DNA from: Ruania albidiflava DSM 18029
GTDB lineage: Bacteria > Actinomycetota > Actinomycetes > Actinomycetales > Beutenbergiaceae
Length of the DNA stretch: 64,000 nt
Assembly (NCBI RefSeq): GCF_000421225.1
Contig: NZ_ATWL01000001.1
Span: forward strand, 124,001 to 188,000
Reading direction: 5' to 3'
Shown: positions 21,613-32,936 of the stretch, one piece after another
Numbering within the stretch: position 1 is the first letter of the stretch
How the letters are laid out: each line of letters opens with the position of its first letter
The notes under the pieces: generated by a model
The model's input: the letters and a program-made list of their open reading frames with translations, nothing else
Database searches by the model: none
Told to the model about the DNA's origin: nothing
Made by a program: the position numbers and the translations under genes

Positions 21613-22830
21613 ATGCTCAGATGGTTGACCGCAGGGGAGTCCCACGGCCCGGCCGTGCTCGGTGTGCTCGAAGGCCTGCCCGCCGGGGTGCAGATCACCA
21701 CCCAGGACGTCGCTGACGCCCTCGCCCGCCGCCGGCTCGGCTACGGCCGCGGGGCGCGGATGAAGTTCGAGCAGGACCAGGTGCGCATCCTCGGCGGGGT
21801 GCGGCACGGGCTGACCATGGGTGGCCCGGTGGCGATCGAGATCGGCAACACCGAGTGGCCGAAGTGGGAGCAGGTGATGGCCGCCGACCCGGTGGACGCC
21901 GCCGTGCTGCAGGTCGACGCCGGCACCGGGGACGCTCGCGAGCAGGCGCGGAACAAGCCGCTCACCCGGCCCCGGCCCGGGCATGCGGACCTGACCGGGA
22001 TGACCAAGTACCACCTGGACGACGCCCGCCCGGTGCTGGAGCGGGCCTCTGCCCGGGAGACCGCCACCCGGGTGGCCCTCGGCCGCGTCGCGGCCGCTCT
22101 GCTTTCCCAGGCTGCGGGGGTCGAGCTGGTCTCGCACGTGGTCCAGGTCGGTCCGGTGGCCGTGCCCGACGGCGCAGCTCGCCCGGGTCCGGGCGACGTC
22201 GCCGGGCTCGATGCGGACCCGGTCCGTTGCTTCGACAGCGCCACGTCTGCGCAGATGGTCGCCGAGATCGACGATGCGAAGAAGTCCGGCGACACCCTCG
22301 GCGGGGTGGTGGAGGTGCTGGCCTACCACCTGCCGCCTGGGCTGGGCAGCTATGTGCACTCCGACCGCCGCCTGGATGCCCGCCTTGCCGGTGCGCTGAT
22401 GAGCATCCAGGCGATCAAGGGTGTGGAGGTCGGCGACGGGTTCCGCACGGCCGCCCGGCGCGGCTCGGTCGCCCACGACGAGATCGTCCGCGGCTCCGAC
22501 GGGCGCCTGCACCGGCAGACGAACCGTGCCGGCGGTATCGAGGGCGGGATGAGCAACGGCGAGCCGGTCGCGGTGCGCGCCGCGCTGAAGCCGATCTCCA
22601 CCGTGCCTCGCGCCCTGGCAACTGTGGACGTGACCAGCGGGGAACCCGCCACCGCGCTGCACCAACGCTCCGACGTGTGCGCCATCGCACCAGCGGCAGT
22701 GGTCGCCGAGGCGATGGTGGCGCTGGTGCTCGCCCAGGCGCTGCTGGAGAAGTGCGGTGGGGACTCGGTGACCGAGACCGCCCGCAACCTGGCCGGGTAC
22801 CTGGAGCAGATCCCGGAGCAGATGCGATGA
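21613..22830 (+). CDS. aroC: Chorismate synthase
   Basis: 405 residues, converting EPSP to chorismate with reduced [16 protein letters not shown], the [13 protein letters not shown] segment and [13 protein letters not shown]-like regions match the family. GGGAGGAT lies upstream of ATG 21613. It heads the tightly overlapped aroC-aroK-aroB-aroQ operon. Confidence 0.97.
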   Translation: MLRWLTAGESHGPAVLGVLEGLPAGVQITTQDVADALARRRLGYGRGARMKFEQDQVRILGGVRHGLTMGGPVAIEIGNTEWPKWEQVMAADPVDAAVLQVDAGTGDAREQARNKPLTRPRPGHADLTGMTKYHLDDARPVLERASARETATRVALGRVAAALLSQAAGVELVSHVVQVGPVAVPDGAARPGPGDVAGLDADPVRCFDSATSAQMVAEIDDAKKSGDTLGGVVEVLAYHLPPGLGSYVHSDRRLDARLAGALMSIQAIKGVEVGDGFRTAARRGSVAHDEIVRGSDGRLHRQTNRAGGIEGGMSNGEPVAVRAALKPISTVPRALATVDVTSGEPATALHQRSDVCAIAPAAVVAEAMVALVLAQALLEKCGGDSVTETARNLAGYLEQIPEQMR

Positions 22831-23366
22831 CCCGGCCACGTCTGATCCTCATCGGCCCGCCCGGCGCCGGCAAGTCGACTGTGGGCCAGCTGCTCGCCGA
22901 GGTCTGGGACGTCACCTACCGGGACACCGACTCCGATGTGGAGGCCGCGGTGGGCAGCAGCATCCCGGACGTGTTCCTGGACCACGGCGAGGACTACTTC
23001 CGGGCCCGGGAACGGGAAGCGGTGCAGCGCGCGCTGGCCGAGCACGACGGCGTCCTGGCGCTGGGCGGGGGAGCGGTGCTGCACGCCGACACCCAGGCCG
23101 ACCTGGCCGGGCACAGGGTGGTGTTCCTGGACGTGACGCTCACCGATGCGACCAAACGGGTCGGCCTGGCCCGCAGCCGGCCGCTGCTGGTCGGCAGCCC
23201 GCGCCGGCAGTGGCAGCTGCTGATGGAGGCCCGGCGACCGATCTACGAGCGGCTCGCGACCGCCGTCGTGCTCACCGACGGGCTGAGCCCGGAGCAGGTG
23301 CGCGAAGCGGTGCTGGCCGCACTGCACGATCCGGCCACGACCGGCGCTAGCGAGGAGCAACGATGA
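22827..23366 (+). CDS. aroK: Shikimate kinase
   Basis: 179 residues, phosphorylating shikimate at O3. P-loop [12 protein letters not shown], shikimate-binding [15 protein letters not shown] and the RSRPLL lid region are all present. ATGA overlaps at both ends join it to aroC and aroB. Confidence 0.95.
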   Translation: MTRPRLILIGPPGAGKSTVGQLLAEVWDVTYRDTDSDVEAAVGSSIPDVFLDHGEDYFRAREREAVQRALAEHDGVLALGGGAVLHADTQADLAGHRVVFLDVTLTDATKRVGLARSRPLLVGSPRRQWQLLMEARRPIYERLATAVVLTDGLSPEQVREAVLAALHDPATTGASEEQR

Positions 23367-24448
23367 CCACTGCGCTGACCGTCCCGGTGCAAGCGGAGCG
23401 GGACTATGACGTGGTGATCGGCCGGGGTGTGCGCCGCCGGCTCACCGAGCTGCTGCCCGCGGGGGTGCGGGTGTTCCTGCTGCACCCGCCGGCCCTGGCG
23501 GACGCAGTGGACACTGTTGCCGCCACGCTGGCCGATGCCGGCCACCAGGTGCTGCGGCACTGCACCCCGGACGGGGAGGAGGCGAAGACCGCTCTGGTGG
23601 CCACCGAGTGCTGGGCCGAGCTGGGTCGGGCCTCCTTCACCCGGGACGACGTGATCGTCGGCATCGGCGGCGGTGCCACCACCGACCTGGCCGGGTTCAT
23701 CGCAGCGAGCTGGCTGCGCGGGGTGCAGGTGATCCACGTACCGACCACGCTGCTGGGCATGGTGGACGCCGCCGTGGGCGGCAAGACCGGGATCAACACC
23801 GGAGAAGGGAAGAACCTGGTCGGCGCGTTCCACTCCCCGCTGGCGGTGCTGTGCGACCTGGACTGGTTGAGCACGTTGCCCGCCGCCGACCTGCGTGCCG
23901 GTGCGGCGGAGATCGTCAAGTGCGGGTTCATCGCCGACCCGGCCATCCTGGCAGCGTTCGAGGCAGGTCCCGCAGCGGCGATCGACCCGACCGGTGACGT
24001 GCTCGCCGACCTGGTCCGCCGCGCGGTGGCGGTCAAGGCCGATGTGGTCTCCACCGACCTGCGCGAAGCCGGCCGGCGGGAGATCCTCAACTACGGGCAC
24101 ACGCTCGCACACGCGATCGAGCATCACGAGCAGTTCCGCTGGCGGCACGGGGACGCGGTCTCGGTGGGGCTGGTGTATGCCGCCGAGCTGGCCGGGCGGG
24201 CCGGGATGCTGGGGTCCGCCGTGGTGGCCCGGCACCGGGACATCCTGACCAGCCTCGGCCTGCCCACGACCTACCGCAGCGGTGCCTGGCCGGCGCTGCG
24301 GGAGGCGATGGGCCGGGACAAGAAGGCCCGCGGTGCCACGCTGCGGTTCGTGGTGCTCACCGACGTGGCCGCCCCCACCAGGTTGGAGGACCCGGCCGAG
24401 GAGCTGCTGCAGGACGCCTACACCGCGATCAGCGAGGAGCCGCGATGA
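23363..24448 (+). CDS. aroB: 3-Dehydroquinate synthase
   Basis: 361 residues, NAD- and metal-dependent cyclisation of DAHP. GIGGGATTDLAGFIA, PTTLLGMVDAAVGGKTG and the metal-binding NYGHTLAHAIEH segments are intact. Start and stop overlap aroK and aroQ. Confidence 0.96.
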   Translation: MTTALTVPVQAERDYDVVIGRGVRRRLTELLPAGVRVFLLHPPALADAVDTVAATLADAGHQVLRHCTPDGEEAKTALVATECWAELGRASFTRDDVIVGIGGGATTDLAGFIAASWLRGVQVIHVPTTLLGMVDAAVGGKTGINTGEGKNLVGAFHSPLAVLCDLDWLSTLPAADLRAGAAEIVKCGFIADPAILAAFEAGPAAAIDPTGDVLADLVRRAVAVKADVVSTDLREAGRREILNYGHTLAHAIEHHEQFRWRHGDAVSVGLVYAAELAGRAGMLGSAVVARHRDILTSLGLPTTYRSGAWPALREAMGRDKKARGATLRFVVLTDVAAPTRLEDPAEELLQDAYTAISEEPR

Positions 24449-24936
24449 CCGACAGCACAACCGCCGACACCGTGGCCGCCGACACCCCGGCCGCACCGGT
24501 GCTGGTGCTCAACGGCCCGAACCTGGGCCGCCTGGGCACGCGGGAACCGGATGTCTACGGCCACCTCGACCACGCCGGTCTGACCGAGCAGGTGCGCCGC
24601 TGGGCCGGCGAGCTCGGTCTGAGCGTGGACGTGCGGCAGAGTGACGACGAGACCGAGCTGGTGCACTGGTTGCACGAAGCGGTCGACGCCGGTGCGGACG
24701 TGGTGCTCAACCCGGCTGCGTTCACGCACTACTCCTACGCGCTGCGGGACGCCGCCGCCCAGGTGACCACGGCGGGGCTGCGCCTGGTGGAGGTGCACCT
24801 GACCAACCCGGCCACCCGGGAGACGTTCCGGCACACCTCGGTGATCAGCGGGGTGGCCACCGGCACGATCGCCGGGTTCGGGGCAGCGTCCTACCGGCTC
24901 GCGCTGTCCGCGCTGGTCGGCTCGCAGAACGACTGA
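24445..24936 (+). CDS. aroQ: Type II 3-dehydroquinate dehydratase
   Basis: 163 residues of the small dodecameric type II family. LNGPNLGRLGTREPDVYG contains the catalytic Arg/Tyr loop; NPAAFTHYSYALRDA and the HLTNPATRE His segment complete the active site. A 20-residue low-complexity N-terminus precedes the core. Last gene of the aro operon. Confidence 0.95.
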   Translation: MTDSTTADTVAADTPAAPVLVLNGPNLGRLGTREPDVYGHLDHAGLTEQVRRWAGELGLSVDVRQSDDETELVHWLHEAVDAGADVVLNPAAFTHYSYALRDAAAQVTTAGLRLVEVHLTNPATRETFRHTSVISGVATGTIAGFGAASYRLALSALVGSQND

Positions 24937-24948
24937 GCCCAACGCCCC

Positions 24949-25006
24949 CTTGATCCCCGCAGATCAAGTATTACGGCTTGATTGTCATAGATCAAGGCTC
25001 TACTAT
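24949..25006 (+). promoter_or_regulatory. Promoter with two tandem dyad operators for the SatD-like gene
   Basis: Two dyads repeat with a 28-base period: CTTGATC-6 bp-GATCAAG (24949-24968) and CTTGAT-8 bp-ATCAAG (24977-24996). The second overlaps a consensus-like promoter, TTGATT (24978-24983), 17-base spacer, TACTAT (25001-25006), which itself ends six bases before ATG 25013. The arrangement predicts repression, probably by the encoded HTH protein. Confidence 0.7.
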
Positions 25007-25012
25007 AGACGC

Positions 25013-25630
25013 ATGTTCGTCATCACTGCGGACCAGGACGCCTCCCGCCGTTCCGGGGAGCACGTGGACGCACTGCTGGGGTCGCTCGCCGACCTGATCG
25101 AAGTTGAGGAGCTACCCGGCGTGCTCCGCCCGTTCGAGCGCACAGTCGGCGACGAGGTGCAGGCCGTGCTCACCGATGCCGCCACCACGGTCACCCTCAC
25201 CCTGCACCTGCAACGGCTGCAGGAGTGGAGCGTGGGTATCGGCGTGGGGGAGGTCGAGCACCTGGCACCGAGCTCGCGGGCATCGTCCGGGCCGGTGTTC
25301 ATCTACGCCCGGGAAGCGGTGGAGCGGGCTGCGGGCCGCACTGTGCCCGCACCGGTCGCAGTGGTCGGCCCCGACCCGGAGCGGGCCACGGAGGCCGAGG
25401 CGCTGCTGCAGCTGATGGCTGCCGTGGTGCGCCGGCGCAGCGACGCCGGCTGGCAGATGATCGATGCCCGCCGCACCGCACCGACCGCCCGCGAGGCCGC
25501 TGCCGCGGTCGGCATCTCCCCGCAGGCGGCGAGCCAGCGGCTGCAGGCGGCGCTGTGGGAGGAGGTCCGCGGAGTCGAGCCGTTGGCGGCGGGTCTGCTC
25601 CGCGCGATGGACCCCGACGGGGCAGGATGA
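25013..25630 (+). CDS. SatD-like regulator with C-terminal helix-turn-helix
   Basis: 205 residues. The N-terminus ([21 protein letters not shown]) and the mid-region [13 protein letters not shown] resemble SatD-family proteins; the family call is tentative. The C-terminus contains a clear helix-turn-helix, [20 protein letters not shown]. Start ATG 25013 is fixed by the -10 TACTAT six bases upstream; the frame is open earlier but runs through the operator. It overlaps the following membrane-protein gene by ATGA, so the pair is a regulator and partner. Likely binds its own tandem operator. Confidence 0.6.
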   Translation: MFVITADQDASRRSGEHVDALLGSLADLIEVEELPGVLRPFERTVGDEVQAVLTDAATTVTLTLHLQRLQEWSVGIGVGEVEHLAPSSRASSGPVFIYAREAVERAAGRTVPAPVAVVGPDPERATEAEALLQLMAAVVRRRSDAGWQMIDARRTAPTAREAAAAVGISPQAASQRLQAALWEEVRGVEPLAAGLLRAMDPDGAG

Positions 25631-26034
25631 CCGGTATGCACACGCTGTGGACCGTGCTGGTCGTCATCGCGGCGCTGGCGCTGGCTGCCGGCGCCGGGGC
25701 GCCGCTGACCGCCGGCATCCTGCGCTGGGCGGACCGTCGCCGAGACCGTGGCGAGGAGGAGGGCGCGGAGCAGGTCGACGCCGGCGAGATCCTGCGCGGC
25801 GGGCTGTGGATCGGCATCCTGGAGCGTCTTGCCGTGGCCGGCTGCATCCTGCTCGCCTACCCGGCCGGTATCGCCGTGGTGGTGGCGATCAAGGGCCTGG
25901 GCCGGTTCTCCACCCTGCGCGACGAACCCTCCTCCGGGGTCTCCGAACGCTTCCTGGTGGGCACGCTCACCTCCTACCTGTGGGCTGCCGCCGTCGCCGT
26001 GGCAGCGGTGGGGGTGCTCGGGGCGATACCCTGA
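25627..26034 (+). CDS. Small membrane protein coupled to the SatD-like regulator
   Basis: 135 residues with three hydrophobic segments: [18 protein letters not shown] at the N-terminus, [21 protein letters not shown] in the middle and [18 protein letters not shown] at the end, separated by a charged loop ([13 protein letters not shown]). No enzyme motif is visible. ATGA overlap with the regulator gene implies co-expression; SatD-type regulators are commonly paired with a membrane protein. Function unknown. Confidence 0.65.
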   Translation: MTGMHTLWTVLVVIAALALAAGAGAPLTAGILRWADRRRDRGEEEGAEQVDAGEILRGGLWIGILERLAVAGCILLAYPAGIAVVVAIKGLGRFSTLRDEPSSGVSERFLVGTLTSYLWAAAVAVAAVGVLGAIP

Positions 26035-26114
26035 GTGCCGCACAGCAACCCACCGGCGCGGGCGCCCCACACCCTTCGGACCGCCCCGCCCCGCACACCC
26101 AGCAAAGGAAGCCC

Positions 26115-26678
26115 GTGGCAACGACCAACGACCTGAAGAACGGCATGGTGCTCGTCATCGACGGACAGCTCTGGTCCGTGGTGGAGTTCCAGCACGTGAA
26201 GCCGGGCAAGGGGCCGGCGTTCGTGCGCACCAAGCTGAAGGGCGTGACCTCCGGGAAGGTGGTCTCCAAGACGTTCAACGCCGGTGTGAAGGTCGAGACC
26301 GCGAACGTGGACCGCCGGGACATGCAGTACCTGTACAACGACGGCACCGGCTTCGTGTTCATGGACACTGTCGACTACGAGCAGCTCACCGTGCCCGAGG
26401 ACGTGGTGGGCGAGGCCGCCAACTTCCTCCTCGAGGGCTCCGAGGCCATCGTCGCGATGCACGACGGCCTCCCGCTGTACCTGGACATGCCCGCCTCGGT
26501 GGTCATGGAGATCACGCACACCGACCCGGGTCTGCAGGGCGACCGTTCCTCGGCGGGCACCAAGCCGGCCACGATCGAGACCGGCTACCAGATCCAGGTC
26601 CCACTGTTCCTGGAGACCGGTACGAAGGTGAAGGTGGACACCCGCTCCGGTGAGTACCTCGGCCGCGTGAACGACTAG
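26115..26678 (+). CDS. efp: Translation elongation factor P
   Basis: 187 residues, relieving ribosome stalling at polyproline. The KOW-like N-domain carries the tip loop PGKGPA with Lys32, followed by two OB domains ending [12 protein letters not shown]. No lysylation (EpmA) gene is in view; actinobacterial EF-P with this loop can work unmodified. AAAGGAAG precedes GTG 26115. Adjacent to nusB as in most actinobacteria. Confidence 0.97.
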   Translation: MATTNDLKNGMVLVIDGQLWSVVEFQHVKPGKGPAFVRTKLKGVTSGKVVSKTFNAGVKVETANVDRRDMQYLYNDGTGFVFMDTVDYEQLTVPEDVVGEAANFLLEGSEAIVAMHDGLPLYLDMPASVVMEITHTDPGLQGDRSSAGTKPATIETGYQIQVPLFLETGTKVKVDTRSGEYLGRVND

Positions 26679-27121
26679 TGCCGGCACGCTCCAGAGCACG
26701 CAAGCGCGCGGTCGACATCCTCTACGAGGCGGACCAGCGCAGCGGGGCCAGCACCGCCGACGACCGGCCGGTGACCCCGGCCTCCGTCCTGGCCGAACGG
26801 TTGCTGCACCCGGGTGCGCAGACAGCGGTCCCGGGCTACGCCGTCGAGATCGTGGAGGGCGTGGTGGCGCACACCGAACGCATCGACGAGGTGCTCGCCA
26901 CGTTCTCCCAGGGCTGGACGCTGGACCGGATGCCGGCGGTGGACCGGGCGATCCTACGGATGGGCGCCTGGGAGGTCCTCTACAACCACGACGTGGACGA
27001 CGCGGTGGCCATCGACGAGGCGGTGACCCTCGCCAAGGAGCTGTCGACCGACTCCTCGCCCGACTTCGTGAACGGGCTCCTCGGCCGCATCTCCGACCTG
27101 GGTTCGGCACTGGTGGAGTGA
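26678..27121 (+). CDS. nusB: Transcription antitermination factor NusB
   Basis: 147 residues, all helical; binds boxA with S10 in rRNA antitermination. The start MPARSRARKRAVDILYEAD, LDRMPAVDRAILRMGAWE and VAIDEAVTLAKELS segments are family signatures. GTG shares one base with the efp stop (TAGTG), so the two are coupled. Confidence 0.95.
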   Translation: MPARSRARKRAVDILYEADQRSGASTADDRPVTPASVLAERLLHPGAQTAVPGYAVEIVEGVVAHTERIDEVLATFSQGWTLDRMPAVDRAILRMGAWEVLYNHDVDDAVAIDEAVTLAKELSTDSSPDFVNGLLGRISDLGSALVE

Positions 27122-27122
27122 G

Positions 27123-28472
27123 ATGCCCGCCCCCGTCAGCCCCCGCGTGCGCACCAGCTATGCGCTCGGGTCGGTGGGGACGGGTGGTTTCGGCACGCTG
27201 CCGGGCCTGGTGCTCAGCTACTACCTGACCGACACGCTCGGCGTCGCGGCCGGTCTCGCGTCGCTGGTGGTGACGGTCCCGAAGGTGTGGGACGTGGTCA
27301 TCGACCCGTTCATCGGCCGGCTCGCCGACCGGTACGCCGCCCAGCACTCCTCGCGGGTGCCGTTCATGCTCGTCGGGGCGCTCACCCTGCCGCTGACCTT
27401 CACTGCGGTGTTCGCCGCCCCGCTGACCGGGCCGGCGGGGGCCGCCTGGGTGGTGGGCGCGTTCGTGCTGGCCACCAGCTCGTTCAGCCTGTTCCAGGTG
27501 CCCTACATCGCGCTGCCGGCCGACCTGGCGCACGACTACCACGCCCGCACCCGGCTGCTCGCCCCGCGGATCGCAGTGCTGGCGGTGGCGATCCTGCTGT
27601 TCGGTGCCGGGGGCCCGGCCGTGCGGGACGCCGCCGGTGGCGGGGCGAGCGGCTACCTGCTGATGGGCGTGGCGTGCGGTCTGCTGATGGCCGGTGGGAT
27701 GCTCGCCACCACGATGGGTGCCGGGCGGGCGGCGCGCGGGCAGGTGCAGGTGGCCGCTGCGGAGACGGCCGGCACCGGTGCGCTGCGCGCCGGCTGGCAC
27801 GCGGTGCGCACCAGCGCCCCGCTGCGGGCGCTGCTGGGCACGTTCATGCTGCAGGCGCTGGCCACCGGGGCGATGCTCGCCGCCGCCCAGTACGTGGCCA
27901 CCTACACGCTGGGCGAGGAGTCGGCGGTGACGTTCCTGTTCGCCGCCCTGGTGGCCCCGGCGCTGCTGGTGATGGTGCCGGCGCAACGGCTCGCGGAGCG
28001 GGTGGGCAAGCAGCGGGCGTTCGTGGCGGCGACCGTGCTGTTCGCGGTGGCCGCCGGCTCGTTGCTGCTGATGGCGGCCAGCCCCGGTGTCTGGGTGTAT
28101 GTGAGCGTGGCGCTGGCGGGTGTCGCCTACGCTGGGATGCAGCTGTACCCGCTGGCGATGCTGCCGGACGTGATCGCCGCGGACCGGGAGGTCTCCGGGG
28201 ACCGGGCCGGGGTGATCTCCGGGGTGTGGACCGCGGGGGAGACCGCCGGTCTGGCCCTCGGGCCCACGCTGGCGCTGCTGGTGCTGGCGGTCACCGGGTT
28301 CGTCTCCCGCACCGGTGGCCGGGTGCTGGACCAGCCGCCCAGCGCCCAGACCGGGGTGGTGCTGATCTTCAGCGTGCTGCCGGCGGTGCTGGCGCTGGCC
28401 TCCCTGCTGCCGTTGCGGCGTTACCGGCTCGAGGAGAGCCACCAGGTCGACAAGGAAGGAGCGGGTCCGTGA
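27123..28472 (+). CDS. GPH-family (glycoside-pentoside-hexuronide) cation symporter
   Basis: 449 residues with about twelve hydrophobic segments. The N-terminus (SYALGSVGTGGFGTLPGL, then LSYYLTDTLGV) and the DPFIGRLADRY loop are typical of GPH/MelB-like symporters in the MFS superfamily; FQVPYIALPADL is another family segment. It should import a sugar or related compound with a cation. It is coupled by GTGA to a PLP enzyme gene, and this pair sits between nusB and pyrR. Substrate unknown. Confidence 0.8.
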   Translation: MPAPVSPRVRTSYALGSVGTGGFGTLPGLVLSYYLTDTLGVAAGLASLVVTVPKVWDVVIDPFIGRLADRYAAQHSSRVPFMLVGALTLPLTFTAVFAAPLTGPAGAAWVVGAFVLATSSFSLFQVPYIALPADLAHDYHARTRLLAPRIAVLAVAILLFGAGGPAVRDAAGGGASGYLLMGVACGLLMAGGMLATTMGAGRAARGQVQVAAAETAGTGALRAGWHAVRTSAPLRALLGTFMLQALATGAMLAAAQYVATYTLGEESAVTFLFAALVAPALLVMVPAQRLAERVGKQRAFVAATVLFAVAAGSLLLMAASPGVWVYVSVALAGVAYAGMQLYPLAMLPDVIAADREVSGDRAGVISGVWTAGETAGLALGPTLALLVLAVTGFVSRTGGRVLDQPPSAQTGVVLIFSVLPAVLALASLLPLRRYRLEESHQVDKEGAGP

Positions 28473-29875
28473 CCACGACCGATGACGTGCTGAGCGAGCT
28501 GACCCGGCTGCGGGCCGGAGACCCACCCACGCACGGGGGCCGGGTGCTCTCGTACGTGTACGACCACGGCCGGCCGGAGCTGGACGAGCTGGTGGCTGCT
28601 GCTGTGCAGGCGTTCCTGCCGGTGAACGGTCTCGATCCGACCACGTTCACCTCGGTGGCGGTGCTGGAACGGGACCTGGTCGCCTTCTCCCGGTCGGTCC
28701 TCGGCGGGGACAGCGGGGTGGTCGGGTCGGTCACCTCCGGTGGGACCGAGTCCTGTCTGCTCGCGGTCAAGGCGGCCCGGGACTCCTGGATCGCCCGCAA
28801 CCCCGGTGGGCGGCCGGTGCTGGTGATGCCGACGACGGCGCACCCCGCATTCCGCAAGGCCGCCGCGTATCTGGGGGTCGAGCTGGTCGAGGTCCCGGTC
28901 TCACCCGGGTCCGGGACGTGCGGTGCCGCTGCGGTGCTGGCCGCTGTCGCGGCCGCCAGCGACGGGGGAGCCGCACCGGCGATGGTGGTGCTCAGTGCAC
29001 CGAGCTACCCGTTCGGGGTGCTGGACCCGGTCGCGGAGGTGGCCGAGGTGACCGCAGAGCTGGGCATCTGGTTGCACGTGGACGCCTGCATCGGCGGCTG
29101 GTTGCTGCCCTGGTGGCCCGGCGAGGTGCCCGGGTGGGACTTCCGGGTGCCGGGGGTGACGTCGGTGTCCGCGGACCTGCACAAGTACGGGTACGCCCCG
29201 AAGGGTGCCTCGGTGGTGCTCTACCGGGGCCGGGAGAACCACCGGGCGCAGTACTTCGCCACCGCATCGTGGCCGGGCTACCCGGTGGTGAACCCGACCG
29301 TGCTGGGTTCCCGGTCGGCGACCGCGCTGGCCGCTGCCTGGGCGATCACCCGCACCCTGGGGGCGGCGGGGTATGCGGAGCTCGTCGCCGAGACCGCGGC
29401 TGCGACGACGAAGATCCGCTCCGCGCTCGGTGGTATCGAGGGGCTGACCGTGGTCGGTGACCCGGCTGGTGCGTTGCTGGCGTTGCGCGCCGACCCGGCG
29501 TGCGCCCCGGCCCGGCAGATCGACCCGTTCCTGCTGGTGGACGCGGTGCGGGAGCGTGGGTTCCTGCTGCAGGCCCAGCCGGCGCTGCAGCAGTCGGACG
29601 GCACCGGGCTGCCACGGACAGCGCACCTGACCCTGACGGCGGTCTCCGCGCGGATCGACTCCGAGCTGATCGAAGCGCTGGTGGCCGCGGCGAACCAGGT
29701 GCGGGGCCGCAGCGCCCCGCCGCCAGATCCTGCTCTGGTGGCGCAGGTGGCCGCCGAGGGGCTGCCGGAGAAGCTGGCCGGAGTGATGTCCACCCTGGAG
29801 GCGATGCCGAAGGACCAGGCGCCGGCGGCGCTGGTGGACCTGCTGGCCGGGGTGATCGACCCGGACGCCGGCTGA
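28469..29875 (+). CDS. PLP-dependent group II decarboxylase / sphingosine-phosphate-lyase-like enzyme
   Basis: 468 residues of fold type I. TSGGTES (89-95) binds the cofactor phosphate, VDACIGG holds the Asp (205) for the pyridine nitrogen, and the Schiff-base Lys is Lys239 in SADLHKYGYAPKG. This layout is shared by sphingosine-1-phosphate lyases, glutamate/tyrosine decarboxylases and relatives. Start GTG overlaps the symporter stop. The pairing suggests uptake and breakdown of one compound, but the substrate cannot be read from the sequence. Confidence 0.75.
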   Translation: MTTTDDVLSELTRLRAGDPPTHGGRVLSYVYDHGRPELDELVAAAVQAFLPVNGLDPTTFTSVAVLERDLVAFSRSVLGGDSGVVGSVTSGGTESCLLAVKAARDSWIARNPGGRPVLVMPTTAHPAFRKAAAYLGVELVEVPVSPGSGTCGAAAVLAAVAAASDGGAAPAMVVLSAPSYPFGVLDPVAEVAEVTAELGIWLHVDACIGGWLLPWWPGEVPGWDFRVPGVTSVSADLHKYGYAPKGASVVLYRGRENHRAQYFATASWPGYPVVNPTVLGSRSATALAAAWAITRTLGAAGYAELVAETAAATTKIRSALGGIEGLTVVGDPAGALLALRADPACAPARQIDPFLLVDAVRERGFLLQAQPALQQSDGTGLPRTAHLTLTAVSARIDSELIEALVAAANQVRGRSAPPPDPALVAQVAAEGLPEKLAGVMSTLEAMPKDQAPAALVDLLAGVIDPDAG

Positions 29876-29900
29876 GCCGATAACTCCACCATCTCGGCGG

Positions 29901-29972
29901 GGGTGCACTTGTGGTCGTAAATTCGGCGGATTGCGACCATAGGTGCACCCTCCCGCAGCCACAAGTGCACCC
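29901..29972. repeat. Three-arm hairpin repeat before pyrR
   Basis: GGGTGCACTTGTGG (29901-29914) has a perfect inverted copy CCACAAGTGCACCC (29959-29972). A third, imperfect inverted copy lies between them: the left element extended to TGGTCG matches the complement of 29934-29950 with two mismatches over 17 bases. The centre is AT-richer (TAAATTC). Two alternative hairpins can form. It looks like a REP- or MITE-like mobile palindrome rather than a simple terminator, though it could stop transcription from the PLP gene. Confidence 0.6.
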
Positions 29973-30032
29973 GCGGCTGGCACGTGGTGCCGGTCACAGC
30001 CGTGGCGTACCCAGGTGGCGGGCGCAGACCGC

Positions 30033-30038
30033 TATGCT
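30033..30038 (+). promoter_or_regulatory. -10 element of the pyr operon
   Basis: TATGCT places the transcription start near 30045, just before the PyrR-loop sequence, giving a leader of about 53 bases before GTG 30098. No good -35 hexamer is visible. Confidence 0.5.
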
Positions 30039-30050
30039 CGGTCCTGGCAC

Positions 30051-31610
<1,560 letters not shown>

Positions 31611-31614
<4 letters not shown>

Positions 31615-32936
31615 CCGCCTACCTGATCCAGGGCGCGCGCCTGTACGGCGAGGAGCGCGCCGACCTGCTGCTGACCGACGGCCGGATCGCCGCCACCGGT
31701 AGCGAAGCAGCCGACGCTGCGCCTGTGGGCACGGTCCGCATCGACGCGGACGGCCTGGTCGCCCTGCCCGGGCTGGTGGACCTGCACACCCACCTGCGCG
31801 AACCGGGCCGGGAGGACGCCGAGACCGTGGCCTCCGGCACTCGGGCTGCCGCCGCCGGCGGGTTCACCTGCGTGCACGCGATGGCCAACACCACCCCCAC
31901 GGCCGACACCGCCGGTGTGGTGGAGCAGGTCTGGCGGCTCGGCCAGGACGCCGGCTGGGCCGAGGTGCGTCCGATCGGTGCAGTGACCGTGGGCCGGGCG
32001 GGCACCCAGCTGGCCGAGCTCGGTGCGATGGCGGACTCCGCTGCTGCCGTGCGGGTGTTCTCCGACGATGGCGACTGCGTGCACGACCCGGTGCTGATGC
32101 GCCGCGCCCTGGAGTACGTGAAGGCCTTCGACGGCGTGGTGGCCCAGCACGCGCAGGAACCTCGCCTCACCGAGGGTGCGCTGATGCACGAGGGTGTGGT
32201 CTCCGCCGAGCTGGGCCTGACCGGCTGGCCGGCGGTGGCCGAGGAGGCGATCATCGCCCGGGACGTGCTGCTCGCCGAGCACGTCGGCTCCCGGGTGCAC
32301 ATCTGCCACGTGTCCACCGCCGGCTCGGTGGAGATCATCCGCTGGGCCAAGCAGCGCGGCATCCAGGTCACTGCCGAGGTCACCCCGCACCACCTGGTGC
32401 TGACCGACGAGCAGGTGCGCGGCTACGACCCGCAGTTCAAGGTGAACCCGCCGCTGCGCACCGCCGAGGACGTCGCAGCCCTCCGCGCAGCACTGGCGGA
32501 CGGGACGATCGACATCGTCGCCACCGACCACGCCCCGCACCCACGCGAGGCGAAGGACTGCGAGTTCGCCGCTGCTGCGATGGGTATGACCGGCCTGGAG
32601 ACCGCCGTCGGGGTGGTCGCAGCCGCGATGATCGCCCCCGGCGAGCACGCCTTCACGTGGGCGGACGTGGCCCGCACCCTGTCCACGGTGCCGGCCAGGA
32701 TCGGCCGTGTACCGCACCAGGGCCGGCCGCTGGCGCCGGGTGAGCCGGCGCACGTGACCCTGATCGACCCGGAGCGCTCCTGGCGGGTACACCCGGAGGA
32801 CCTGCACACCGCCAGCGAGAACACTCCGTTCACCGACCGAGAGCTGCCGGCGCAGGTGGTGGCCACCTTCTTCCGCGGAGTGGCTACTGTGCTCGACGGC
32901 GACGTACGCAACGACCGAGAGGGCGCACCAGCGTGA
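31611..32936 (+). CDS. pyrC: Dihydroorotase
   Basis: 441 residues, type I amidohydrolase. [14 protein letters not shown] holds the first two zinc-binding His residues, MANTTP follows, and IVATDHAPH carries the catalytic Asp. Ring closure of carbamoyl aspartate. Start ATG 31611 overlaps pyrB; upstream extension of the frame is spurious. Confidence 0.95.

Noticed and set aside
29901-29972. The palindrome as a simple intrinsic terminator
   Set aside because: Arms are separated by 44 bases, no T-run follows, and a third copy of the arm is present, which a terminator would not need.
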